Below, piece by piece: positions 8,079 to 14,507 of a stretch of DNA of 14,577 nucleotides. Both the position numbers and the translations under genes were made by a program. The notes beneath the pieces were generated by a model. The model made no database searches and had not been told where the DNA came from. It was given only the letters and a program-made list of their open reading frames with translations. The DNA lies in assembly GCA_002471375.1 (NCBI GenBank), contig DKPV01000101.1, forward strand, positions 31,558-46,134, read 5' to 3'. Source of the DNA: Flavobacteriales bacterium UBA7325 (GTDB lineage: Bacteria; Bacteroidota; Bacteroidia; Flavobacteriales_D; Crocinitomicaceae). Each line of letters begins with the position of its first letter. The first letter of the stretch is position 1.

Positions 8079-8086
8079 TAAAGTTA
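8079..8086 (-). promoter_or_regulatory. Putative -7 box for upp
   Basis: The minus strand reads TAACTTTA, matching 7 of 8 positions of TAnnTTTG. It is 15 bases upstream of the chosen ATG, implying a leader of roughly ten bases, and it supports the shorter upp start. A perfect plus-strand box, TACTTTTG, lies next to it at 8069-8076, but nothing starts close downstream of that one. Confidence 0.35.
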
Positions 8087-8239
8087 ATCGATTTTCGGGA
8101 CAATTCTTCACGTTAAATTGAGTTTTTTTTACACTCGAAAAGGGTAAGGGTTTCTCACTGAATCCGTTCATTATTATAGAGAAAAAAGAAAGACACGCAG
8201 TTCAACTCGATTTTGTATTCATTGGACTAAGGAAATCGT

Positions 8240-8247
8240 TACTTTTG
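8240..8247 (+). promoter_or_regulatory. Putative -7 box abutting the ABC transporter start
   Basis: TACTTTTG is a perfect TAnnTTTG match that ends only 5 bases before the ATG at 8253. Transcription would start at or very near the start codon, giving a leaderless or nearly leaderless mRNA. The -33 element is uncertain: TTG at 8222-8224 is only 15 bases away, and TTTTG at 8211-8215 is 24 away. Confidence 0.5.
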
Positions 8248-8252
8248 CTCGG

Positions 8253-10040
8253 ATGGCGAAAAAGAATAAGTTAAATATCGTGGTTTTCATGCGACTCTTG
8301 TCGTACTGGAAAACATACAAGCGATTATTCATCATTGCCATCGCTTGCACACTCATCTTAGCTGCATTAGGCCCTGCCCGACCTTGGCTTATTGGTTATA
8401 TGGTCAACAAGTACATAACATCTCCAGAAGTTGTCAACGAAAGCATGCTTCTAACCTGGAGTCTGTTCATCGCTGGATTACTTGTAATGGAATCATTATT
8501 CCAATTTATTTCGACCTACTTCTCAAACCTTTTTGCGCAATCGATCATTCGAGATTTGAGGAAACAACTCATGCGAAAGATATTAACGTTCAAAATGAAA
8601 TATTTTGATCGCACGCCAATAGGAGAATTAGTCACTAGAGTTGTCCCGGATTTAGAAGCCATCACCGAAGTTTTTTCAGCTGGATTTATGGCAATTCTGG
8701 GCGATATGCTTGCTTTGATCGTAGTGATCGGGATCATGTTCTCGTTGAACTGGGAATTGAGTCTAATGGTGTTAATTCCGATTCCGATTCTGATAATGGC
8801 CACCCGGATTTTCGCCAGAGTGATTCGAAAGGCAGCTCAGCAAGAGGCTAGCGCCGTAACCAAACTGAATACATTTGTACAGGAACGAATTACGGGAATG
8901 TCTCTCATTCAGCTGTTTAACCGACAAAAAAAGGAATACGTGGAGTTTGAGAAGATCAACAAAGATCACAGGCAAGCTCATGTAAACGCTATTTGGGCCT
9001 ATTCAATCTTCTTTCCTATCGTTGAATTCTTGAGCTCGCTATCTATAGCTTTAATGCTCGTTTGGGTTTCCATGACAGCACTTGGATTGAGTGGAGAAGA
9101 AATCAAAGATAATTTCGGTGAGGTAATATCTTTTACGCTATGGGTGTATATGCTGTATCGACCTGTTCGACAAATGGCAGAAAAATTCAATGTCCTTCAG
9201 CGAGGTACAGTAAGGGCTGAAAGAGTATTTAAGATTATTGACCGAGAGGACAATATTCAGAATGAAGGCTCTGTTACTAATTGTGATTTTAGCCAGGAAA
9301 TAACTTTCAAAGATGTCTATTTTGCCTACCAAAAAGAAGATTGGGTACTCAAGAACATCAACCTATCTATTAAACCTGGTTCTACAGTTGCATTCGTGGG
9401 TGCAACAGGAGCAGGAAAAAGTTCACTTGTTGGATTACTCGGAAGATTTTATGAATATCAAAAAGGAGAAATAACGATAGGATCATCTCAACTTAGAGAT
9501 CTAGAACTTGAATTTCTGCGTAAAAACATTGCCATTGTACTCCAGGATGTTTTTCTATTTTCCGACACTATTTTCAATAACATTACACTCGGTGACAAGT
9601 CCATTAGCCAAGAGGAAGTAGAAGAAGCAGCTAAAGCGGTTGGAGCACATGATTTCATAATGAAGATGCCAGGTGGTTACACTTACGAAGTTGGCGAGCG
9701 CGGTGGTGTTCTTTCGGTAGGACAGCGTCAACTATTAGCTTTTATACGCGCTTACGTATATAACCCACACATACTGATCTTGGATGAAGCCACTTCTAGC
9801 GTGGATAATGAGTCCGAAGAAGCCATTCAAAACGCTACGGAGAAGTTAACCAAAGGCCGCACAGCAATTGTAATTGCACATCGTCTGTCTACGATTCAAT
9901 CTGCGGACAAAATAGTCGTGTTAGATAGTGGAGAAATAAAAGAACAAGGATCACATTCAGAGCTACTAAAACTGGATGGTTTTTATAAAACATTACACGA
10001 CATGCAGTTTTCTGAAGAGCATGACGAGATAAGAAAATAG
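8253..10040 (+). CDS. Type I ABC exporter, fused membrane and ATPase domains (MsbA/MdlB-like)
   Basis: The product has 595 residues. The first ~330 form a six-helix exporter membrane domain, with hydrophobic segments starting near 25, 65, 145, 165, 250 and 290. The ATPase domain follows: Walker A GATGAGKSS (383-391), Q-loop VLQDVFLF, ABC signature LSVGQ (487-491), Walker B ILILDEA (507-513, with catalytic Glu512) and the H-loop His543 in AHRLST. The signature is LSVGQ rather than LSGGQ, a common conservative change; all other ATPase residues are intact. The half-transporter should dimerise and export a hydrophobic substrate such as a lipid or drug. No partner half-transporter is present here. 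The next gene, 3 bases on, encodes a binding-protein fold without a signal peptide, an unusual neighbour for an exporter. Confidence 0.94.
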   Translation: MAKKNKLNIVVFMRLLSYWKTYKRLFIIAIACTLILAALGPARPWLIGYMVNKYITSPEVVNESMLLTWSLFIAGLLVMESLFQFISTYFSNLFAQSIIRDLRKQLMRKILTFKMKYFDRTPIGELVTRVVPDLEAITEVFSAGFMAILGDMLALIVVIGIMFSLNWELSLMVLIPIPILIMATRIFARVIRKAAQQEASAVTKLNTFVQERITGMSLIQLFNRQKKEYVEFEKINKDHRQAHVNAIWAYSIFFPIVEFLSSLSIALMLVWVSMTALGLSGEEIKDNFGEVISFTLWVYMLYRPVRQMAEKFNVLQRGTVRAERVFKIIDREDNIQNEGSVTNCDFSQEITFKDVYFAYQKEDWVLKNINLSIKPGSTVAFVGATGAGKSSLVGLLGRFYEYQKGEITIGSSQLRDLELEFLRKNIAIVLQDVFLFSDTIFNNITLGDKSISQEEVEEAAKAVGAHDFIMKMPGGYTYEVGERGGVLSVGQRQLLAFIRAYVYNPHILILDEATSSVDNESEEAIQNATEKLTKGRTAIVIAHRLSTIQSADKIVVLDSGEIKEQGSHSELLKLDGFYKTLHDMQFSEEHDEIRK

Positions 10041-10043
10041 AAT

Positions 10044-10898
10044 ATGTTAGGATTGAAAATTGGTGGAGTACCGGAACACTTCAACCTTCCCTGGAGAATG
10101 GGGATTGAAGAAGAAAAATTCAGAGAAAAAGGAATTCAACTTCACTGGAGTGACATGGGTGGAGGTACGGGCCAAATGATCCGTGGACTAGAAAACAAAA
10201 CGCTCGATGTAGCAATTGTACTCACGGAGGGAATCACAAGAGCAATCCTTCAAGGACTAGACGCAAAAATAATTCAGATTTATGTTACTACTCCTCTTCA
10301 TTGGGGCGTACATGTACCGTATAATTCTTCGATTCAATCCATCAGTGATCTAGAGAATCAAACTTTTGCAATATCCAGAGAAGGCTCTGGTTCGCATTTG
10401 ATGAGCTATGTTATGGCTAGTCAGGAGAGTTGGGATACTACAAAACTTAAGTTCAATATTATTGGTGATATCTATGGAGGGCTTTGGGCACTAGAAAACA
10501 ATGAGGCACAAGGATTTCTTTGGGAGAAATACACCACACACCCCTACACCGAACAAGAGAAATGTAGGTACGTAGGTGAAGTTGTTACACCTTGGCCATG
10601 CTTCGTTATTGCAGTGAGAACAGAAATTTATGAAGAACATAAAGAAAGTCTCAATGAGATGTGCTCTATCGTCGCAAAGAAGGCATTTGATCTGAAGCAG
10701 AATAAAAACGCAAGTGAACTTATCAGTTGGCGATATAATCTGCGCCATAGACATGTTGTTAACTGGCTCAACGAAACTGATTGGAATTACGATGGGATTA
10801 AATATCCAATGGCATTTGAAAAAACATTATCCTATCTTTTAAAGCTAGGGCTACTTGATGAAAACCAAGCTAAAAATTGGCGAGAAAAACTTTTTTAG
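10044..10898 (+). CDS. Cytoplasmic Ca3427-like type 2 periplasmic-binding-fold protein
   Basis: The 284-residue product has the layout of NMT1/ThiY-like type 2 periplasmic binding domains but lacks any signal peptide or lipobox. It starts MLGLKIGGVPEHFNLPW, so it should stay in the cytoplasm. Motifs include VPEHFNLPW (9-17), GGGTGQM (39-45), DVAIVLTEG (55-63), SREGSGSHLM (111-120) and FLWEKYTTHPY (about 158-168). They match my recollection of the Ca3427-like family, found in fungi and bacteria, whose ligand is not established. The fold implies binding of a small molecule between two lobes. It begins 3 bases after the ABC exporter stop and is almost certainly co-transcribed with it. A link to thiamin-pyrimidine or sulfonate binding proteins is structural only. 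Confidence 0.83.
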   Translation: MLGLKIGGVPEHFNLPWRMGIEEEKFREKGIQLHWSDMGGGTGQMIRGLENKTLDVAIVLTEGITRAILQGLDAKIIQIYVTTPLHWGVHVPYNSSIQSISDLENQTFAISREGSGSHLMSYVMASQESWDTTKLKFNIIGDIYGGLWALENNEAQGFLWEKYTTHPYTEQEKCRYVGEVVTPWPCFVIAVRTEIYEEHKESLNEMCSIVAKKAFDLKQNKNASELISWRYNLRHRHVVNWLNETDWNYDGIKYPMAFEKTLSYLLKLGLLDENQAKNWREKLF

Positions 10899-10951
10899 GT
10901 TCAACAAAATTAGGTTCGTATAAAAAGTCATGCTATTTCGAAAGGAAAAAC

Positions 10952-10959
10952 TAATTTTG
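10952..10959 (+). promoter_or_regulatory. Putative -7 box for hemH
   Basis: TAATTTTG is a perfect TAnnTTTG match, 26 bases before the ATG at 10986, in an AT-rich 87-base gap. No clear TTG lies at the -33 position. It suggests that ferrochelatase has its own promoter rather than depending on read-through from the ABC exporter pair. Confidence 0.4.
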
Positions 10960-10985
10960 ATAATAGTTTATTAGTTTATTAGATT

Positions 10986-12023
10986 ATGTTGAAGACATCG
11001 AAAAAGAACACCGGAGTATTAATCGTTCAACTTGGGACACCTGATAGCCCGAAGACGAATGATGTCCGACGCTATCTTTCAGAATTCCTGAACGACCCAA
11101 GGGTAATAGATTTACCTTGGCTTGGGAGAAAATTACTTGTAAACGGAATAATTGTTCCTTTCAGAGCTTCCAAGTCAGCCAAAATCTACAAGCAATTGTT
11201 TGATCTTAGTGATGGAGTTTCTCCCTTGATTACGCATACTGAGGCTGTCGTCAAGAAATTACAAGCGCGTTTTACTGATAGTGATTTAACAGTTCATATG
11301 GCCATGCGCTATCAGAATCCATCGTTGTACGATGTTCTGGAGAAAATGCGTAAAAAAAACTACGATCACATTATTGTATTACCAATGTTCCCTCATTATG
11401 CCAGTGCTTCAAGCGGATCTGCTATAGATCTGGCCATGAACATCATGCGTAAATGGTGGGTTATACCTGAAGTCAGTATCATTAACCAATTTTGGGATAA
11501 TGAAGGGTACATCGATTCAATTATTGAACGCTCCAAGGCATTCAACTTATCAGACTATGATCATATATTATTCTCTTATCACGGACTACCAGATCGACAC
11601 GTAGATAAAGTCTATGAAGGATCAGATTTATGTACCGATCAGCCATGTGAGACAGAAATGAATGAATTCAATAAATTCTGTTACAAAGCAACATGCTACG
11701 CTACTACTCGTCTCATTGCTGACAAGCTAGGTTTGAAGGAGTCTGATTATACTGTCTGCTTTCAGTCACGCTTAGACAAAAAGTGGTTGACCCCGTTTTC
11801 TGATAAAGTAGTAGAAGAGCAGGGAAAGAAAGGAGCTAAGAAATTATTGGCATTCAGTCCAGCATTTGTTGCAGATTGTCTTGAAACGGTAATCGAAATC
11901 GGAGATGAATACCAAGAGATTTTTGAAGAACATGGTGGAGAGAAAATCCAACTCGTTCCAAGTTCAAATAGCCATGACCGATTTATAGACGGATTGGAAG
12001 AATTGGTGAAAGAGAGAATGTAG
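10986..12023 (+). CDS. hemH: Ferrochelatase
   Basis: This enzyme inserts Fe2+ into a porphyrin in the last steps of heme synthesis. The 345-residue product opens with GVLIVQLGTPDSP (10-22). It carries the catalytic His199 in SYHGLPDRH and the conserved Glu300 in SPAFVADCLET. Length is normal for bacterial ferrochelatases. Four cysteines (216, 221, 232, 237, arranged Cx4C-x10-Cx4C) follow the catalytic histidine, where many bacterial ferrochelatases carry a cysteine-rich loop. Whether they bind metal cannot be told here. In some lineages the enzyme acts on coproporphyrin III rather than protoporphyrin IX; most Bacteroidota are expected to use the protoporphyrin route, and sequence alone does not settle it. 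The gene is convergent with the lipoprotein gene, with 15 bases between the stops. Confidence 0.96.
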   Translation: MLKTSKKNTGVLIVQLGTPDSPKTNDVRRYLSEFLNDPRVIDLPWLGRKLLVNGIIVPFRASKSAKIYKQLFDLSDGVSPLITHTEAVVKKLQARFTDSDLTVHMAMRYQNPSLYDVLEKMRKKNYDHIIVLPMFPHYASASSGSAIDLAMNIMRKWWVIPEVSIINQFWDNEGYIDSIIERSKAFNLSDYDHILFSYHGLPDRHVDKVYEGSDLCTDQPCETEMNEFNKFCYKATCYATTRLIADKLGLKESDYTVCFQSRLDKKWLTPFSDKVVEEQGKKGAKKLLAFSPAFVADCLETVIEIGDEYQEIFEEHGGEKIQLVPSSNSHDRFIDGLEELVKERM

Positions 12024-12038
12024 AGTTAGAGCAATTAA

Positions 12039-12464
12039 TTATAGCTTATCCAGAATCAACACGTCGACTGAAGATCCTCCAACCAGCTCCATCACCAAAC
12101 GATCTCTTGTGCACTCTGTAAGTGTCCAATCAGCATTGAGATGATAAAATGGATAAAACGGTGTTATTGTTAAGCTGAGATAGGTTGGATTTTTCTCTAC
12201 ACCTGTTTCCCATTTTCCAGATATGGTTGGATCGCCAATAACTGTTATCGTCCCCGACTGACTAAACTGAAATTGATACTCGGAATACTCGCTAGTCAAA
12301 TCCACGGTATCAATATAAGCAGATGACAACTTCCAATTCCCTTGAGTAATTAAGCGCTCGATTTTTCGCGGGCTCGAATATTTCGAACATCCCGACATAC
12401 CTCCAGCAATAAGGAGGAGAAAAAAGATTTCCGTAAAATGCTTAAACTTAAGAGGACTAGTCAT
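12039..12464 (-). CDS. Lipocalin-like lipoprotein
   Basis: This 141-residue protein has a type II signal peptide: a hydrophobic stretch (FFLLLIAGG, 14-22) and the lipobox MSGC with the lipidated Cys26. Met at -3 is acceptable, though Leu is commoner. The mature part, beginning near GNWKLSSAYIDTVD and with later GKWETG, YLSLTITP and RLVMELV strands, resembles the small lipocalin-like or DUF5004-like lipoproteins frequent in Bacteroidota. It is probably anchored in a membrane facing the periplasm or cell surface. The ligand is unknown. It lies 18 bases downstream of the DUF3467 gene on the same strand, likely one transcript. Confidence 0.8.
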   Translation of the reverse strand: MTSPLKFKHFTEIFFLLLIAGGMSGCSKYSSPRKIERLITQGNWKLSSAYIDTVDLTSEYSEYQFQFSQSGTITVIGDPTISGKWETGVEKNPTYLSLTITPFYPFYHLNADWTLTECTRDRLVMELVGGSSVDVLILDKL

Positions 12465-12482
12465 AGACTATTAACGCAATAA

Positions 12483-12815
12483 TTACGCTTGTGTTGTAGG
12501 TGTACCAAAGTTCATAGGAGGCATTGGAGGAATATTACCATCCTCGATCGCACCATGAATTTGCTCAAATTTCTGAACGTTTTCAATCAAGGCCGTCATT
12601 AGTCTTTTCGTATTTTGAGGAGTCATAATAACTCTTGAGCGCACTTTGCCCTTAGGCATACCAGGCATCATCTGAATGAAGTCCGTCACGAATTCAGTAG
12701 GAGAATGTGTGATAATTGCGAGGTTTGAATAAATTCCTGTTGCAATATCTTCAGGCAATTCTATATTAACTTGTTGTTCGTTCTTATTATTGTTGTTGTT
12801 GTTGTTGTTCTCCAT
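12483..12815 (-). CDS. DUF3467-family protein with polyasparagine N-terminus
   Basis: This 110-residue protein matches DUF3467. VNIELPEDIATGIYSNLAIITHSPTEFVTDF, given here as a region (16-46), is the family's hallmark, followed by QMMPG, KGKVRSRVIMTPQNTKRLM and a Pro/Met-rich tail (PPMPPMNFG). The function of DUF3467 is not established. The fold is small and cytoplasmic, with no signal peptide. The N-terminus carries eight consecutive Asn residues encoded by a trinucleotide repeat just after the start codon. The repeat length could vary without breaking the frame. It precedes the lipocalin-like lipoprotein gene on the same strand. Confidence 0.88.
   Translation of the reverse strand: MENNNNNNNNKNEQQVNIELPEDIATGIYSNLAIITHSPTEFVTDFIQMMPGMPKGKVRSRVIMTPQNTKRLMTALIENVQKFEQIHGAIEDGNIPPMPPMNFGTPTTQA
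12786..12809 (-). repeat. AAC/AAT trinucleotide microsatellite in the DUF3467 gene
   Basis: Eight tandem Asn codons (six AAC then two AAT on the coding strand) start at codon 3. Replication slippage here would change the number of Asn residues but not the reading frame. Confidence 0.85.
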
Positions 12816-12836
12816 GTTTGATCAATTTTATACTCT

Positions 12837-12844
12837 CAAAGATA
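12837..12844 (-). promoter_or_regulatory. Putative -7 box for the DUF3467-lipoprotein pair
   Basis: The minus strand reads TATCTTTG, a perfect TAnnTTTG, 21 bases upstream of the ATG at 12815. A convincing TTG at -33 is absent; the nearest is 26 bases upstream. Confidence 0.42.
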
Positions 12845-12958
12845 GTAAAATGATCATTGAATATGAGTACCAATAAGTTTATCCGTTGATTTGATTCTGT
12901 TTTAAAAACTCTATTTCTGTATAGATTTCCGTCGACTGTTGATACAAACATATCAGAT

Positions 12959-13354
12959 ATGGCCATGGCCAATTCCGGCGTAACTCTATATGTCCAAGCT
13001 GACGTAGCGAATTCAATAGTTGGTTCTAATATTGCTGATAACACAGTGACAGCTACAGATCTTCAAGTAGACTTCACAGCCGCTACAAATGAAAATAGTG
13101 TCTTTACATATCGTGTAATCGCAGTTAAAGCAAGTGCTGCTGGAGCGTTCACATTGGCTGCTGCAGATTTAGACAAGAATGCCTTAGATGGATTGGAGGT
13201 TTACACAGTTGAAAATGGAATCAACAAAAATACACCTTCTGAAATGGTCGGATCGAACATTGAAGCGGTAATCATGACAATGGGAGGTCAGCTAATAGAA
13301 GAATTGACTATCACTGATGCAACAACGAATGTTGGAGTATCAAGTTTAAGTTAG
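12959..13354 (+). CDS. Unrecognised small Ala/Thr/Val-rich protein
   Basis: I do not recognise this 131-residue protein. It is rich in Ala, Thr, Val, Asn and Asp and poor in aromatics and Cys. It has no signal peptide, lipobox or membrane segment. Patterned hydrophobic residues (VTLYVQADVA, FTYRVIAVKA, LEVYTVENG, EELTITDATT) suggest a beta-rich domain, as in structural or carbohydrate-binding modules, but that is a guess. The pentapeptide VGSNI occurs twice (21-25 and 97-101). Codon use looks like real coding sequence and the frame is open throughout. Two ATGs (codons 1 and 3) are possible starts. No good promoter was seen; the best box is a 7-of-8 TAGATTTC at 12922-12929. It faces the truncated cysD, with 45 bases between the stops, and no neighbour suggests a function. 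Confidence 0.6.
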   Translation: MAMANSGVTLYVQADVANSIVGSNIADNTVTATDLQVDFTAATNENSVFTYRVIAVKASAAGAFTLAAADLDKNALDGLEVYTVENGINKNTPSEMVGSNIEAVIMTMGGQLIEELTITDATTNVGVSSLS

Positions 13355-13399
13355 GGAGTTTACTTCGTAATTCTATCAGATAATAAAGGAAACAAGCGA

Positions 13400-13789
13400 T
13401 CAATCAATCTCATGCGTGTCTATCGCATCTAAGAGGGTTCTTATTTGTAAGAAGTTCCTTGTAGCACCAACACCCGTCTCTTCCTCTACTCTGCCACTAT
13501 CGATTGAGTCTTGCACCTTTGCTACAATCAATTTTACACCCAGCTTTTGTGTAAGTTCATCCCTGAATTGGATTGCCTCAGGAAAATTGTGACCTGTATC
13601 GACATGCAAAAGAGAAAAGGGGATCTTTCCTGGATGAAAAGCTTTCTTTGCTAGATGAGTAAGCGTTATGGAATCCTTACCCCCGGAGAACATAATAATG
13701 GGATTCTTAAATTTTGCAAAAACTTCACGTAAGATGAAGATTGCCTCTGCCTCAAGTTCATCCAAATGTGTCAATGAATCTGTGCTCAT
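13400..13789 (-). pseudogene. cysD: Sulfate adenylyltransferase subunit 2, truncated
   Basis: CysD is the ATP pyrophosphatase subunit that, with the GTPase CysN, makes APS from sulfate and ATP. This reading frame covers only the first 129 residues of a protein that is normally about 300. The N-terminal half is intact and convincing: the PP-loop SGGKDS (35-40), KIPFSLLHVDTGHNFPE, and RNFLQIRTLLDAI. It stops at TGA right after DTHEID, exactly where the family continues into the conserved GGxRRDEE segment. None of the three minus-strand frames downstream resumes CysD, so this is a sharp breakpoint, not a simple frameshift or point stop. CysN does not follow. The start lies 3 bases after the cysC stop. 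A short functional relative cannot be excluded, but loss of function is more likely. Confidence 0.85.
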
Positions 13790-13792
13790 GGA

Positions 13793-14386
13793 CTAAACAT
13801 TTAGTTTCGATTTAATTGCTTCGATAATGCTCGCTGCTGCTTCAATCTTAGATAGTTCATCCGTTCGCACTTCGACATCAGGTGATACCGGAGCTTCATA
13901 TGGCGACGAAATACCCGTAAACTCGGTAATAACTCCATCTCTGGCCTTTTTATAGAGTCCTTTAGGATCACGTTTTTCACAAACTTCCAAAGGGGCATTG
14001 ATATAAACTTCGATAAATCGATCTTCTCCAACAGCTTCAGCTGCTATCGCTCGATCTTTCTGAAATGGTGAAATAAACGAGGATATGACAACAATTCCAG
14101 CATCCACAAATAACGATGACACCTCTCCTATCCTTCGAATATTTTCGGTGCGATCTTCATTGGAAAAACCCAAATCTTTGTTCAGTCCCTTTCGTATGTT
14201 ATCACCATCCAAAATGTAAGTATGAACTCCGAGATTCATGAGATGCTTTTCAACTAAATCAGCAAGGGTTGACTTACAAGAACCAGACAGACCAGTAGAC
14301 CATAGCACAAAAGAGTTATGCTTCTTATGCGCCGAACGATCACTTCGCGAAATCTCAAATGAGGGCGACTGAATATTATCTGTCAT
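13793..14386 (-). CDS. cysC: Adenylylsulfate (APS) kinase with altered P-loop
   Basis: CysC phosphorylates APS to PAPS in cytoplasmic sulfate activation. The 197-residue frame is full length and carries the family motifs DGDNIRKGLNKDLGFS, EDRTENIRRIGEV, FISPFQKDR and RDPKGLYKKAR, then TGISSPYEAP. The Walker A motif reads GLSGSCKST (32-40) where the family has GLSGSGKST or GLSGAGKST: the last glycine is Cys37, encoded by TGT, one base from the usual GGT. That glycine normally packs against the nucleotide phosphates, so activity may be reduced. The gene is first in a pair with the truncated cysD, 3 bases upstream of it. A 7-of-8 promoter box lies about 25 bases before the start. Confidence 0.92.
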   Translation of the reverse strand: MTDNIQSPSFEISRSDRSAHKKHNSFVLWSTGLSGSCKSTLADLVEKHLMNLGVHTYILDGDNIRKGLNKDLGFSNEDRTENIRRIGEVSSLFVDAGIVVISSFISPFQKDRAIAAEAVGEDRFIEVYINAPLEVCEKRDPKGLYKKARDGVITEFTGISSPYEAPVSPDVEVRTDELSKIEAAASIIEAIKSKLNV

Positions 14387-14410
14387 CGGTGAATCTATAA
14401 TTAGTTAGAT

Positions 14411-14418
14411 TAAAGATA
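14411..14418 (-). promoter_or_regulatory. Putative -7 box for cysC
   Basis: The minus strand reads TATCTTTA, matching 7 of 8 positions of TAnnTTTG, 24 bases upstream of the cysC ATG and downstream of the terminator at 14457-14487. No clear -33 TTG was found. Confidence 0.3.
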
Positions 14419-14456
14419 ATAGAAACACCCGAAATTCTCGAAAGAAAATATGCAAC

Positions 14457-14487
14457 AAAAAAAGGTCGCCACCGAAGTGACGACCTT
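14457..14487 (-). terminator. Intrinsic terminator of the gene entering from the right edge
   Basis: Arms AAGGTCG (14462-14468) and CGACCTT (14481-14487) pair over 7 bp. After one mismatch three more pairs (CAC with GTG) follow, around a CGAA loop. On the minus strand the hairpin is followed by a run of seven T (14463-14457). It lies 20 bases after the stop codon at 14508. Confidence 0.88.
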
Positions 14488-14507
14488 GTACTTTATTTCA
14501 AAACTGA

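Noticed and set aside
8064..8171. Longer upp start at 8171
   Set aside because: The 36 extra residues are unlike the family and contain the likely promoter box; the ATG at 8063 gives the usual length.
8345..9332. Several short open frames overlapping the ABC exporter
   Set aside because: All overlap the intact exporter frame, which carries every expected ATPase motif; the alternatives have no recognisable features.
12787..13044. Minus-strand 85-codon frame ending in a polyglutamine run
   Set aside because: The polyglutamine is the Asn-codon repeat read in another frame; it overlaps the DUF3467 gene and the opposite-strand unknown gene.
13801..14031. Minus-strand 76-codon frame within cysC
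   Set aside because: It is a shifted frame of cysC, whose own frame holds all the APS kinase motifs.
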